A DNA stretch of 64,000 nt from Sulfurospirillum arcachonense DSM 9755 (GTDB lineage: Bacteria; Campylobacterota; Campylobacteria; Campylobacterales; Sulfurospirillaceae). A program made the translations under genes and the position numbers. The notes under the pieces were generated by a model, which did not search any database, was not told the DNA's origin, and saw nothing but the letters and a program-made list of their open reading frames with translations. Below, in pieces: positions 1-8,757 of this stretch. The DNA is taken from contig NZ_JFBL01000009.1 in NCBI RefSeq assembly GCF_000597725.1, forward strand, positions 1 through 64,000, given 5' to 3'. Every line of letters begins with the position of its first letter. Position 1 is the stretch's first letter.

Positions 1-184
1 AATAAACATCACTTCCTTGTTAAGCATAAAAATTTAATGCTCGTAAAAACTGAACAAAGTCCAGTTATTACTCAAGCACTAAAGCTATTGCTTCGCAAAG
101 AAAGTAGTTTTTACTTCTTTGACAATCAAGATAATTCTTAAACGCACTAGAAGCGTGAAGTAAGTATATAATGTATATTTACTT
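1..184 (+). other. Probable 23S-5S spacer of an rRNA operon
   Basis: No coding region is visible here, and the stretch runs directly into the 5S rRNA gene. In bacteria this position is normally the spacer between 23S and 5S, so the 23S gene probably ends just before the window. I could not recognise 23S sequence itself, so this is inferred from position only. Confidence 0.4.
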
Positions 185-313
185 AACGCTTTCCGGTGGC
201 TATAGAGAAGAGGAAACGCCCTGTCCCATTTCGAACCAGGAAGCTAAGCTCTTCATCGCCGATGATACTCTCCCTTACTGGGACGGAAACGTAGGTCGCC
301 GCCGGTTCGCGTT
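185..313 (+). rRNA. rrf: 5S ribosomal RNA
   Basis: The sequence has the universally conserved 5S core: a CCCATTTCGAACC-like loop at 225-240, AAGCTAAGCTCTTCATCGCC at about 240-260 and a GTAGGTCGCCGCCGG 3' arm at about 291-305. The two ends pair as helix I (AACGC with GCGTT, and CCGGTGGC with GCCGCCGG), which sets the boundaries to within a few bases. It is the last gene of an rRNA operon transcribed into the window from the left. A 60-codon open frame overlapping it is spurious. Confidence 0.93.
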
Positions 314-791
314 ATTTCTTCTTCTTTATACATATTTATTCAATACAAACTAATATTCGTTCACAATTCCTTTATTTACTTATTAATATCAATCATAAAT
401 TACTATTATTTATTTCTTTACATGTTACTCTTAGTACATACTTTTCTTTCTATTAATATTTTTGTTATATTTTAAGCTTTTTTAAAAATTTAATTTATTT
501 TTTGACTATAAAAGTAAATATTTATTTACATTTTGTTCTTTTAAATTTTCTTTTATTGTGAAATATACGTTATTTTTTCAAAAAGGTTAAATTATATTGA
601 CGGTTTTATTTTGATTTAAATTTAAATTTATTTAAATTTGGCTACTATTTATTAATTAGAGAAATTTGAGGCTGATTTAAATTGTGATAAGTTTAAATTT
701 TGTATACAAATGAATTATTAATTTTATTAATAAATAATTAGTCGTTGTGAATTCGACTTTAAATACAACAAATATTTTCGGAGGAGATATG
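314..791. other. Long AT-rich intergenic region upstream of the porin
   Basis: About 475 bases between 5S rRNA and the porin gene. It is extremely AT-rich with repeated ATTTAAAT blocks near 617-650. It carries a partial copy of the TTTACATGTAAA motif near 417. It must hold the porin promoter, but many AT-rich candidates exist and I cannot choose one. I found no clear stem-loop terminator for the rRNA operon and no small gene. Confidence 0.5.
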
Positions 792-2309
792 ATGAAGAAG
801 TTTATTATACCAATGTTAGTTGGGGCAACACTAGCAACAACTGCAATGGCAGAGGATTCGCTAAGAGCTGAGATAGCTGCTTTAAAAGCGCAAATGGCAG
901 AGCTTAAAGAAGCTCAATCAAAGATAAATATAGATGCGCTTAAATCTCAACTTTCAGAGGTTAAGGCACATAGTGCTGGTGATAATATTAAATGGAGTGT
1001 TGATTTTAGAACAGCATATGATATGTTGGACTATAAAATTGATGGTGCAAATGATGTTAGTAATGAATTATGGACTAATAAACTAACATTAGGCATGGCA
1101 GCACAACCAATCGATAATTTGGTTTTTAAAGGTGCTTTGGGAATGTATAAAGCTTATGGACAAAATGCCGCTCCTTCTAATAATGGTTTTCAAAACATGG
1201 ATTGGTTTTCAAGTCAAACGCCTAGTGGAGATAGTAATATTCGTTTAAAAGAAGCATATTTTTTATATTTTGGCAATATGGGTGATATGGCTTATACTGC
1301 TAGTTTTGGTCGTCGTCCATCTACGGATGGTTTTATGACAAATTTAAGAGCTGATAATCCTTACCCTTCATCTCCTGTAGGACACAATATTAATATGGAA
1401 TTTGATGGAGCTAGTTTTAAGTTTGATTTTGATAAATTAACTGGTATATCGGGAATGTATTTTAAAATATGTTTAGGTAGAGGTAATTCTAATGCGAATG
1501 CAAAATATCCAACTTTTACAGGTTTCCCAGTTCTTAATTCAGTAAGTCCTAGTACTACTTATACACCATATGCTCAAAGTAACTATGATTCAGCTAATAT
1601 GGACTTAGCAGGATTGTTAGTACAGTTTTATGATGATGGACAATATAAAGTTATGGGTAATTATTTTCAAGGTTATAGTATGATGGGTGCAAATTTTGCA
1701 TATACAAATGGTACTAGTCCAGCTGCTGGATATAATGTTAATTTAACAGATGTTGGTGATTTATCAGGAGGTTCATTATCTGTTCAGGTTAATGGTATCG
1801 GTGATGAAATTTCAGACTTTTTAGATGATACAATTTTCTTTGCATCTTATGCATTTAGTAAAACTGATCCAGAAGCAGGTTCAGCACATAATGTAATTGT
1901 TGATAATGTAGGAACAATTGGATCAATGAAAGAAATGTTAGGTTCAACAAAATCAGAAACAGGATCATCTTACTATGTTGGTGTTAATATGCCTGGTTTT
2001 ATGGATAGTGATAGATTTGGTATAGAGTATAATCATGGTAGCAAATATTGGAGAAGTTTCACTTATGGTGAAGATACTTTAGCTGGTTCTAAATTAGCAA
2101 CTCGTGGTGATGCCTATGAAATTTATTACAATTTTCCTATTGTAAGTAAATTCCTAACAGGACAAATCAGATATACTCGTATGGATTATGATTATACTGG
2201 TAGTGATATGTTCTTTGGCTCAACAGGTACACCTATGGATGTTAAAGTGACTCCTGGTGCTGTTGAAACTGCACAAAACATTCGTTTATCTCTAAGATAC
2301 AGATACTAA
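792..2309 (+). CDS. Outer-membrane porin-like protein, DUF3373 family
   Basis: A predicted beta-barrel outer-membrane protein of about 505 residues. It begins with a Sec signal peptide (MKKFIIPMLVGATLATTAMA, cut before E-D). A short coiled coil rich in A-L-K-A-Q repeats follows at about residues 22-55. The rest is a long Gly/Asn/Tyr-rich stretch of alternating strands, ending in the aromatic terminus RLSLRYRY expected of BAM substrates. The length and the K-W-S-V-D-F-R motif after the coiled coil fit the DUF3373 family common in epsilonproteobacteria. An upstream in-frame ATG exists at 747. However, a strong GGAGGAG at 780-786 points to 789 or, with better spacing, 792. It probably acts as a general or specific porin; no substrate is evident. 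Confidence 0.8.
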   Translation: MKKFIIPMLVGATLATTAMAEDSLRAEIAALKAQMAELKEAQSKINIDALKSQLSEVKAHSAGDNIKWSVDFRTAYDMLDYKIDGANDVSNELWTNKLTLGMAAQPIDNLVFKGALGMYKAYGQNAAPSNNGFQNMDWFSSQTPSGDSNIRLKEAYFLYFGNMGDMAYTASFGRRPSTDGFMTNLRADNPYPSSPVGHNINMEFDGASFKFDFDKLTGISGMYFKICLGRGNSNANAKYPTFTGFPVLNSVSPSTTYTPYAQSNYDSANMDLAGLLVQFYDDGQYKVMGNYFQGYSMMGANFAYTNGTSPAAGYNVNLTDVGDLSGGSLSVQVNGIGDEISDFLDDTIFFASYAFSKTDPEAGSAHNVIVDNVGTIGSMKEMLGSTKSETGSSYYVGVNMPGFMDSDRFGIEYNHGSKYWRSFTYGEDTLAGSKLATRGDAYEIYYNFPIVSKFLTGQIRYTRMDYDYTGSDMFFGSTGTPMDVKVTPGAVETAQNIRLSLRYRY

Positions 2310-2322
2310 TTCTCATTTAAAC

Positions 2323-2347
2323 TAGAAGAGGTTTTAAACCTCTTCTA
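2323..2347. terminator. Bidirectional hairpin between porin and mrp-like gene
   Basis: A perfect 9-bp stem, TAGAAGAGG with CCTCTTCTA, encloses a 7-base AT loop. It lies between two convergent genes and overlaps the last codons of the mrp-like gene. T-runs are weak on both sides, so termination strength is uncertain. Confidence 0.6.
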
Positions 2348-3140
2348 ATATCTTTGTCACAATATTTTTATAATTCTCTTTTATTTTATCATTGGCTAAG
2401 GCAATAGGAATTTTTCCATTGTCGCTCATCTCTCTTATAGTCATTTCTAGAGGTATTTGTCCTAGTAGATTGAGATTATATTTTTTGCAAATATTTTTTG
2501 CACCATCTTTTCCGAAAATATTATACCGTTTATGAGTATCAGGGGTTATAAAATAACTCATATTTTCTACTATGCCTAATATCTTTACATGTACATCTTT
2601 AAACATCATTACAGCACGGCTTACATCGTCACAGGAGATAGTTTGTGGTGTGGTTACTAAAATAGCTCCAAAAAGAGGTAATTCTTCAGCCATACTTAGC
2701 TGTATGTCGCCTGTGCCTGGTGGCATATCTATAATTAAAAAGTCTAATTCTCCCCACTCTACATCCTCTAAAAATTGCATGAGCGCAGATACTGCAACGG
2801 AGCTTCTCCATACTAAAGGAGTGTCGTAAGAGGGTGTTGTAAGACCAACACTCATGATTTTTACACCAAAGTTTTCACTTGGGATAATTTTGTTTTTTTC
2901 ATTCCATTGTAATTTCTCATTTTCTATACCAAAAAGTCTAGGAATGCTTGGTCCATAAACATCAGCATCCAGTAATCCTACTTTATAACCTTTTTGTGCA
3001 AGAGCAACTGAAACATTAGCACTTATCGTACTTTTCCCTACACCACCTTTTCCACTGCTTATTGCAATAACTTTTTTAGCATAAGGAGCTTTGTTATTTG
3101 GATGTTTTGTTGATCCAAACTCAACTTTCTTTTTATCCAT
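2334..3140 (-). CDS. mrp: Mrp/NBP35-family P-loop ATPase, short form lacking the CxxC motif
   Basis: A 268-residue ATPase of the Mrp/ApbC/NBP35 family, which normally carries or transfers iron-sulfur clusters. Seen: the deviant Walker A SSGKGGVGKST near residue 30, the LLDADVYGPSIPRLFG block and the Walker B-like IIDMPPGTGD. Two things are odd. The N-terminal MIP18/DUF59 domain usual in bacterial Mrp (about 90-100 residues) is absent. The cluster-binding CxxC that normally follows ENMSYF is replaced by ITPDT, so no cysteine pair remains there. An AAGGAG ribosome site places the start at ATG 3140 rather than the TTG six bases upstream. The gene overlaps the upstream 112-codon gene by 8 bases. 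It could be a paralogue with a regulatory or MinD-like role rather than a scaffold. Confidence 0.85.
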   Translation of the reverse strand: MDKKKVEFGSTKHPNNKAPYAKKVIAISSGKGGVGKSTISANVSVALAQKGYKVGLLDADVYGPSIPRLFGIENEKLQWNEKNKIIPSENFGVKIMSVGLTTPSYDTPLVWRSSVAVSALMQFLEDVEWGELDFLIIDMPPGTGDIQLSMAEELPLFGAILVTTPQTISCDDVSRAVMMFKDVHVKILGIVENMSYFITPDTHKRYNIFGKDGAKNICKKYNLNLLGQIPLEMTIREMSDNGKIPIALANDKIKENYKNIVTKILEEV

Positions 3141-3471
3141 AAACAACTCCTTTTTGAATGAGCATTTTTGTGGAATGTATTTTTTGTATCCATTGACCTA
3201 TAATAGTTGCACTATTTTTATAGTTTTTTGCCAATGTATTGTAAGTTTCTTCTTTTTTATCTAATAAGGTAAGTATTTTGTTAGTAAGTCTTTTTTCTTG
3301 ATTTGTATTTCTTGCTTGTATAAATAATGTTTGCAAAATGAGTGACCTTTTTTTATGAGCTAATTCTATATCAAGAGGTTCTCCTAATTTTACTATTTCA
3401 TATGTACTTAGATAATTTCCACTTACGATAATAGAGAGAAGAGATTTTTCGATGATTTGACTATTATTCAT
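3133..3471 (-). CDS. Small protein of unknown function, coupled to the mrp-like gene
   Basis: A 112-residue, mostly helical, lysine- and isoleucine-rich cytoplasmic protein with no signal peptide, membrane segment or cysteines. I do not recognise the family. Its 3' end overlaps the mrp-like start, so the two are translated together and it may be a partner of that ATPase. The ATG at 3471 is preceded by a modest AGGT ribosome site. It is divergently oriented from the rhodanese/molybdoenzyme cluster across a 180-bp gap that must hold promoters for both directions. Confidence 0.65.
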   Translation of the reverse strand: MNNSQIIEKSLLSIIVSGNYLSTYEIVKLGEPLDIELAHKKRSLILQTLFIQARNTNQEKRLTNKILTLLDKKEETYNTLAKNYKNSATIIGQWIQKIHSTKMLIQKGVVYG

Positions 3472-3651
3472 CTTGTACCTTTTATTGTTTTGTTTATATT
3501 ATCAAATTTTTTTGTGTTTGCATATAATAATAAATAAATTTAGTTTAAATATGTAATCACAAAGTAACTTTTTAATAAGAATGAAAGAGTTTTAAGATAA
3601 CTAAAGCTTATAAGTTTTAAAATAAATACTATAGTCATTAAAGGAGGCAAT

Positions 3652-4686
3652 ATGTCAAAGTGGTACAAAATAATATTTATAGCTATTTTAAGTGTCAACT
3701 TATCCTTTGCAGGAGATATCCTTATATCTGCAAAAGAAGCCATAAAGTTGATTAATAAGCAAGATGTGATGTTTGTTTCTGGTGATGGTGCAGATATATT
3801 TAAAACAGGTCATATAAAAGGTTCTGTTGAAATGTTTGCACATCATTTGCATCATTCTGACTCTACTGGGCATATGCATTGTGCACCTCTTTTTATGTGC
3901 CCAGATGAAGCTGAAAAATACATAAGTTCAAAAGGTATTAGTAATGATACTTTAGTGATTGCCTATGATAACTTTAGAGGACCAAATGCCACAGGAGTAT
4001 ATGCATTTTTTAAAAGTTGGGGACATAAAAATATAAAAATTCTTGATGGTGGTAGAAGTGCTATTATGGCAATTGACCCTCAACAAAGAGTATATGATAA
4101 ATTAAAAAATGAGTTAAAAGCATTACAAAAATCAAAAGCACCAAAAATGTTGATAGATGAAACAAAAGATAAAATGAAAAAACAGGCAAAAAAACTTTTA
4201 GTAATCAAAGGAGCTGAGCCAAAACAAAAAAATGGTCATTATAAAATTGATACCAAAAAAATAAATTATGATTACATTGCTAGTAAGCATGAAGTTTTAG
4301 ATGCAGTGAAAGATATATTAAAAAATGGAAAAGACTCTGAGTATAAGATTATAGATACCAGAGGTTTTACAGAAGTCATGGGTGAGCGAAAACTTGATAA
4401 TGTAGCCAGAGGTGGTCATATACCAGGGGCTGTTTTTATAGAGTGGAAAAACATAACAGATTTTGATAAAGAGTTATCTTTTCAAGAGTTAGATAGGCTT
4501 CAAAAAGTTTTTGATAAATATGGTATTACAAAAGATAAAAAAATATATGCCTATTGTCATGTTGGAGCAGGTAGAAGTTCTCATATCATCACAGCTTTAG
4601 AGCTTTTAGGCTATCCTAATGCTAAAGTTTATACAGGTAGTTGGGATGAGTGGGGCAATGATATGAATTTACCGATAAGGAGATAA
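3652..4686 (+). CDS. Periplasmic tandem-rhodanese sulfurtransferase
   Basis: A 344-residue exported protein with two rhodanese domains. A signal peptide (about residues 1-21, ending SFAGD) sends it to the periplasm. Domain 1 (about 25-140) has the fold motifs (DGGRSAI) but D in place of the catalytic Cys (AYDNFRGPN), so it is inactive. A Lys-rich linker at about 145-215 joins it to domain 2 (about 220-344). Domain 2 keeps the active-site loop YCHVGAGRSS and the GGHIPGA motif. A strong AAAGGAGG precedes ATG 3652. Only two bases separate it from the molybdoenzyme alpha gene, whose ribosome site lies in its last codons, so the two form one operon. It may handle sulfane sulfur for the enzyme or its substrate. 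That role is inferred only from position. Confidence 0.87.
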   Translation: MSKWYKIIFIAILSVNLSFAGDILISAKEAIKLINKQDVMFVSGDGADIFKTGHIKGSVEMFAHHLHHSDSTGHMHCAPLFMCPDEAEKYISSKGISNDTLVIAYDNFRGPNATGVYAFFKSWGHKNIKILDGGRSAIMAIDPQQRVYDKLKNELKALQKSKAPKMLIDETKDKMKKQAKKLLVIKGAEPKQKNGHYKIDTKKINYDYIASKHEVLDAVKDILKNGKDSEYKIIDTRGFTEVMGERKLDNVARGGHIPGAVFIEWKNITDFDKELSFQELDRLQKVFDKYGITKDKKIYAYCHVGAGRSSHIITALELLGYPNAKVYTGSWDEWGNDMNLPIRR

Positions 4687-4688
4687 AA

Positions 4689-7559
4689 ATGAGGGATGAG
4701 AAAAGAAGAGATTTTTTAAAGTTATCGGGAGCTACTGCAGCTATAGTTGCTTCACAAGGGAATTTATTTGCTAAGACTACTATAAATTCAATAGAAAATG
4801 CAAAAGAGAATTATCCTAATACAACTTATACAGAAAATATGTATAGAAATGAATTTGATTTTTCTTATGGCAAAAAAGAAGAGCATGGTTATGCGTATCA
4901 TTGTGTCAATTGTCAAGGAAACTGTGCTTGGGAAGTTTGGTCAAATAATGGCGTAGTAACAAGAGAAAACCAATCTGCAAAATACCCATCTATCAATGCA
5001 CAAATCCCTGATTTTAATCCAAGAGGATGTAACAAAGGGGTGCAGCACTCTCAAATAATGTATGAAAAAGATAGAATTTTATACCCTATGAAAAGAGTAG
5101 GTGAGAGGGGTGCTGGAGAGTGGGAAAGAATTAGCTGGGATGAAGCGGCAACTGAAGTAGCACAAAATATATGGGATGTGATGGTAGATGAAGATAAGGG
5201 TCCTAGTAAATTGATGGTACATGCAGGAACAGGTCTTTTAACAGAAGGTCGTCGTGCAGCGCCTCTTCGTTTCTCAACTCAACTTGGAGCGGTGAGAATT
5301 TACCCTGCTTCTTATTTAGGAGATATGTTCAGTGGGGCTGCTATTGCTTATGGAGAAGGAAACCTTGGTTGTACCTATGATTTTATGTACACAGTAAACA
5401 CTGCAGTTTTTTGGGGAGGAAATCCGAGTGTCTCAAGAATTCCTGATGCCCATTTTGTATGGGAAGGGAAATACAACGGGGCAAAGGTTATTGTAATAAC
5501 TCCAGAGTTTAATGCAAGTGCAAAGTCAGCGGATCTTTGGATACCTTTAAAAGCAGGGAGTGATAATATCTTGGCTATGAGCATTATTTATGAGATACTC
5601 CATAAAAAGATGTTTAAACCAGCATTTATGAAACACTATACAGACTTAACATTTTTAGTTCGCAAAGACAACATGAAAATGTTAAGGCGTAGTGATATAG
5701 AACATGCAAAAGATGAACATGAGCATGAGAAGTATGAAGAACAATTTTACTGTTGGAATGAAAAAGAGAATAAACCAGCACTCATGCCAGGAAGTGAAGG
5801 AAGTGATGTTAAGACACTAAGATTGAGTGATTTTAATATAGAGCCTGCCTTAGAGGGTGAGTGGGAGATAGAGATAGAGGGTGAAAAAGTCTTTGTGACA
5901 ACAGCCTTTGAGATTTTCAAAAAAAGTTCAGAAAAATTTAGCCCTGAAATGACACAAGAAGATACGGGAGTTCATCCTGATACTGTAGCGCAACTTGCAC
6001 GAGATATTGCCCTTCCAAAAGTAGTCGAAATCACGACGGGATTTAGTTTAAATAAGTATTTCAATGGCATGATGTCTATCTGGAATATAGCTTCTATTTG
6101 TGGAATTACTGGTCGTATGGGCCCTTATGGAGGACTCAATACGGAAAATGAGTTTCAGTTAAGTGGTATGGGGCAACTTGGTGGTTTTGCTGGAAAATAT
6201 AATCCTCGTTTTGGTTCAGGTTTTGTTGGAGAGTTTATCTTTGGTGATGGAATGAATACTTTTGATAAGTATTTTAAAGATGAAGATGTAAAACGTGCAC
6301 AAAATGGCATGAGTAAAGATGAGTATATGCAAGTAGTCAATGCTCTGCTTGAAGAAGGGGAAGATGGCAAAGTAAAAGGCGTTAAACCCCACTGGTCACC
6401 AGAAGTTGCTTTAATAGTTGCTGATTCTAAGTTTAGAAGAAACAAAGGGAGTGATTATAGAGAAGCATTTTTGAGGAAGATGAAATATTTTGCTTATGTA
6501 GATACTCGTATGAGTGAAACGGCAATCTACGCAGATATTCTACTTCCTGCAAAATCTCACTATGAGGTATGGGATTTGAGAACTTCTCCTGGTTATCATA
6601 GGTTTACAAATTTAGCCCAACCTTCAGCGAATCTCAAAAGAGTTGGTGAAGCGATGGATGAGTGGAGTATGTTTAGCCTCTTGGCTAAAAAACTCGAAGA
6701 GATAGCCAATAAGCCAGAAAATATAGAGTACGCAAAAGTACCAGATGATAAAAATTATGCGAGAGATGGTTTTCATGACCTTTCTATCTTTCATAAAGAG
6801 TATACAAATACTGATGAAGAGAGTGAATCAGAGATGGAGCCGTATTTAGGAACTGATAAACAAGCAGTTGTTGCAGCTCTTGAAAATGTTGAACAGTATG
6901 AGCCTTGGACGATTGAAAAGATGTATAAGGGTGGAGGTTTTTTACAGCTTAATGAAAAAGCAGCAAAAACTTCACCTCTGTACGCTGATCGTCCTTTTAA
7001 TTCCAATGAAGACCATTTGTATAAGTTTGTACCTTTTGAGACTCTTAGTGGACGTCAAACATTTTATGTAGACCATGAATTGTATATCAAAATGGGAGCG
7101 ATGACAAATACGGGTATGAAAGGAATTCGTCCTGATACTGCTTCTCATCCATTTGTGATGATGACGCCACATGCAAGATGGTCGATTCACTCAAATTATA
7201 AAGCAAGTAGAACACTTCAAAGACTTCAGCGCGGGAAACCATATATTCAAGTAAACCGTAAAGTTGCGGCTATCAAAGGCATACAAGATGGTGAAGAGAT
7301 AAGAGTATTTAACCAGCTTGGGGAGTTCTTTGCTATGGCTAAAGTAAGCTCATCCTGTCCTCCTGATGGATTGGTTATGGAGCATGGCTGGGAGCCTTAC
7401 ATGTACAGAAATAAAAAGGGTCATAATGAAGTGGTACCAACAGGTTTAAATCTTTTAGAGATGGCAGATGGTTGGGGTCATTTGAAGTTTGGTGGCTTAT
7501 GGGATGGAAATCAGTATGCTTATGATGGAGCAGTCAATTTTGAAAAGGCTATTGTATAA
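4689..7559 (+). CDS. Type II DMSO-reductase-family molybdoenzyme, catalytic alpha subunit
   Basis: A 956-residue periplasmic Mo-bisMGD oxidoreductase. The Tat signal (KRRDFLKLSG, residues 5-14) shows folded export. The N-terminal H-x3-C-x3-C (HCVNCQGNC, about residue 75) with a distal PRGCNKG is the FS0 [4Fe-4S] pattern of type II enzymes (nitrate, chlorate and selenate reductases, dimethylsulfide and ethylbenzene dehydrogenases). An SYLGDMFSG segment near residue 210 offers the likely Asp Mo ligand. The C-terminal dinucleotide-binding domain has HARWSIHSNY near residue 830. Partners downstream are the beta and gamma subunits and a TorD chaperone, the ddh/ebd/ser/clr-type set. The substrate cannot be assigned. 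Direction (oxidase or reductase) is open, although the cytochrome-c gamma fusion suggests electron exchange with the c-type pool. Confidence 0.92.
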   Translation: MRDEKRRDFLKLSGATAAIVASQGNLFAKTTINSIENAKENYPNTTYTENMYRNEFDFSYGKKEEHGYAYHCVNCQGNCAWEVWSNNGVVTRENQSAKYPSINAQIPDFNPRGCNKGVQHSQIMYEKDRILYPMKRVGERGAGEWERISWDEAATEVAQNIWDVMVDEDKGPSKLMVHAGTGLLTEGRRAAPLRFSTQLGAVRIYPASYLGDMFSGAAIAYGEGNLGCTYDFMYTVNTAVFWGGNPSVSRIPDAHFVWEGKYNGAKVIVITPEFNASAKSADLWIPLKAGSDNILAMSIIYEILHKKMFKPAFMKHYTDLTFLVRKDNMKMLRRSDIEHAKDEHEHEKYEEQFYCWNEKENKPALMPGSEGSDVKTLRLSDFNIEPALEGEWEIEIEGEKVFVTTAFEIFKKSSEKFSPEMTQEDTGVHPDTVAQLARDIALPKVVEITTGFSLNKYFNGMMSIWNIASICGITGRMGPYGGLNTENEFQLSGMGQLGGFAGKYNPRFGSGFVGEFIFGDGMNTFDKYFKDEDVKRAQNGMSKDEYMQVVNALLEEGEDGKVKGVKPHWSPEVALIVADSKFRRNKGSDYREAFLRKMKYFAYVDTRMSETAIYADILLPAKSHYEVWDLRTSPGYHRFTNLAQPSANLKRVGEAMDEWSMFSLLAKKLEEIANKPENIEYAKVPDDKNYARDGFHDLSIFHKEYTNTDEESESEMEPYLGTDKQAVVAALENVEQYEPWTIEKMYKGGGFLQLNEKAAKTSPLYADRPFNSNEDHLYKFVPFETLSGRQTFYVDHELYIKMGAMTNTGMKGIRPDTASHPFVMMTPHARWSIHSNYKASRTLQRLQRGKPYIQVNRKVAAIKGIQDGEEIRVFNQLGEFFAMAKVSSSCPPDGLVMEHGWEPYMYRNKKGHNEVVPTGLNLLEMADGWGHLKFGGLWDGNQYAYDGAVNFEKAIV

Positions 7560-7645
7560 TGAAATATACAGAAATATTATTTCGTGCTTTAATCACGAGG
7601 AATTTTTTCTGGGCTTTGCTCAGTAAAAAGGAGGCAGTAAGATGA
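7559..7645 (+). CDS. Possible 28-codon ORF filling the alpha-beta gap
   Basis: A short frame starts with an ATG overlapping the alpha stop (TAATG) and ends with a TGA overlapping the beta start (ATGA). It begins MKYTEILFRAL and has a Phe/Trp-Ala-Leu middle and a basic end (LLSKKEAVR). It has no Shine-Dalgarno of its own, so it could only be read by coupling from alpha. The same 82 bases also form two small hairpins (CGTG/CACG and CTGGGC/GCTCAG). It may be a real micropeptide, a translation-coupling device or chance. Confidence 0.25.
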   Translation: MKYTEILFRALITRNFFWALLSKKEAVR

Positions 7646-8757
7646 GTCAGCGTCAGTTAGCAATGGTAATGGATTTAAACAAATGTATTGGCTGTCAAAC
7701 TTGTACAGTTTCTTGTAAAACACAATGGACAAATAGAAACGGCAGAGAGTATATGTACTGGAATAATGTCGAAACCTATCCAGGCGTTGGGTACCCTAAA
7801 AAATGGCAAGAATTAGGTGGTGGATTTGACTCTGCTGGTGATTTACAGCCAGGAAGAGTTCCTTCTATCGAGGGAAATTATGGAGTTCCTTGGGACTATA
7901 ACCATGATGAGCTTGCAAGTGGGGCTGAATTTAAACCAAATATTGAGCCTACATGGGGTCCAAATTGGGATGAAGATGAGGGTGCTGGAGATTTTCCTCA
8001 AGATAATTATTTCTTTTATATTCCTCGGATATGTAATCACTGTACAAATCCAGGATGCTTAAGTGCCTGTCCAAGAGATGCTATTTTTAAAAGAGATCAA
8101 GATGGTGTTGTTTTGGTAGATTTGGATAGATGTCAGGGGTATAGATACTGTATAGCAGGATGTCCTTATAAAAAAATCTATTTTAATCCAAAAATTTCAA
8201 AAAGTGAAAAATGTATCTTGTGTTTTCCTAGAGTCGAGCAAGGATTACCTCCTGCTTGTGCACAACAGTGTGTAGGTCGTATCCGTTTTGTAGGTTTTTT
8301 AGATGATGAAGAGGGGCAAGTTCATAAACTTGTTCATAAGTATAAAGTAGCTCTTCCTTTAAGAAGTGATAAGGGGACAGAGCCTAATGTGTACTATGTT
8401 CCTCCAACTGAAGCACCTCCAAAATTTGATGCGCATGGGAAAATAATAGAGGGAAGTAATAGAATCCCTACTGAAGAGTTAGAAAAACTTTTTGGCTCAG
8501 AAGTACACCAAGCTATCAAAACAGTAAAAACAGAAATGCAAAAACGCAAAGATACTGGTAAAAGCGAATTGATGGATTTGTTAATCGCTTATAATCACGA
8601 AGATATGTTTAGACTCGATAGTGGGTATTATAAAGAGTATGCCAAAAAGCACAGCTTAACTCCCAAAAAACTATTAGATGAGCGTTATAGTGCAGGAAAG
8701 AATAGCAATACAATGAAGTTTTTTATGCCTTCAAATGCTAAAGGGGGAGACTCATGA
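7642..8757 (+). CDS. Molybdoenzyme beta subunit, four-cluster iron-sulfur protein
   Basis: A 371-residue electron-transfer subunit of the NarH/DdhB/EbdB/SerB type. It has four Cys groups: CIGCQTCTVSC near residue 17, CNHCTNPGCLSAC near 133, CQGYRYCIAGC near 166, and CILCFPRVEQ followed by CAQQC near 193-215. In the third group a Tyr replaces the second Cys, as Trp or Tyr does in relatives that bind [3Fe-4S]. Expected content is therefore three [4Fe-4S] and one [3Fe-4S]. It has no signal peptide, so it should be exported bound to alpha through the Tat signal. AAGGAGG precedes ATG 7642. The stop overlaps the gamma start (ATGA). Confidence 0.93.
   Translation: MSQRQLAMVMDLNKCIGCQTCTVSCKTQWTNRNGREYMYWNNVETYPGVGYPKKWQELGGGFDSAGDLQPGRVPSIEGNYGVPWDYNHDELASGAEFKPNIEPTWGPNWDEDEGAGDFPQDNYFFYIPRICNHCTNPGCLSACPRDAIFKRDQDGVVLVDLDRCQGYRYCIAGCPYKKIYFNPKISKSEKCILCFPRVEQGLPPACAQQCVGRIRFVGFLDDEEGQVHKLVHKYKVALPLRSDKGTEPNVYYVPPTEAPPKFDAHGKIIEGSNRIPTEELEKLFGSEVHQAIKTVKTEMQKRKDTGKSELMDLLIAYNHEDMFRLDSGYYKEYAKKHSLTPKKLLDERYSAGKNSNTMKFFMPSNAKGGDS

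Noticed and set aside
171-353. 60-codon open frame at the left end
   Set aside because: It lies across the 5S rRNA gene, whose conserved core and closing helix are clear; the frame has no ribosome site.
7559-7645. Frameshifted C-terminus of the alpha subunit
   Set aside because: Alpha already has the normal length and a natural end; the small frame starts with its own ATG and does not resemble the Mo-domain C-terminus.
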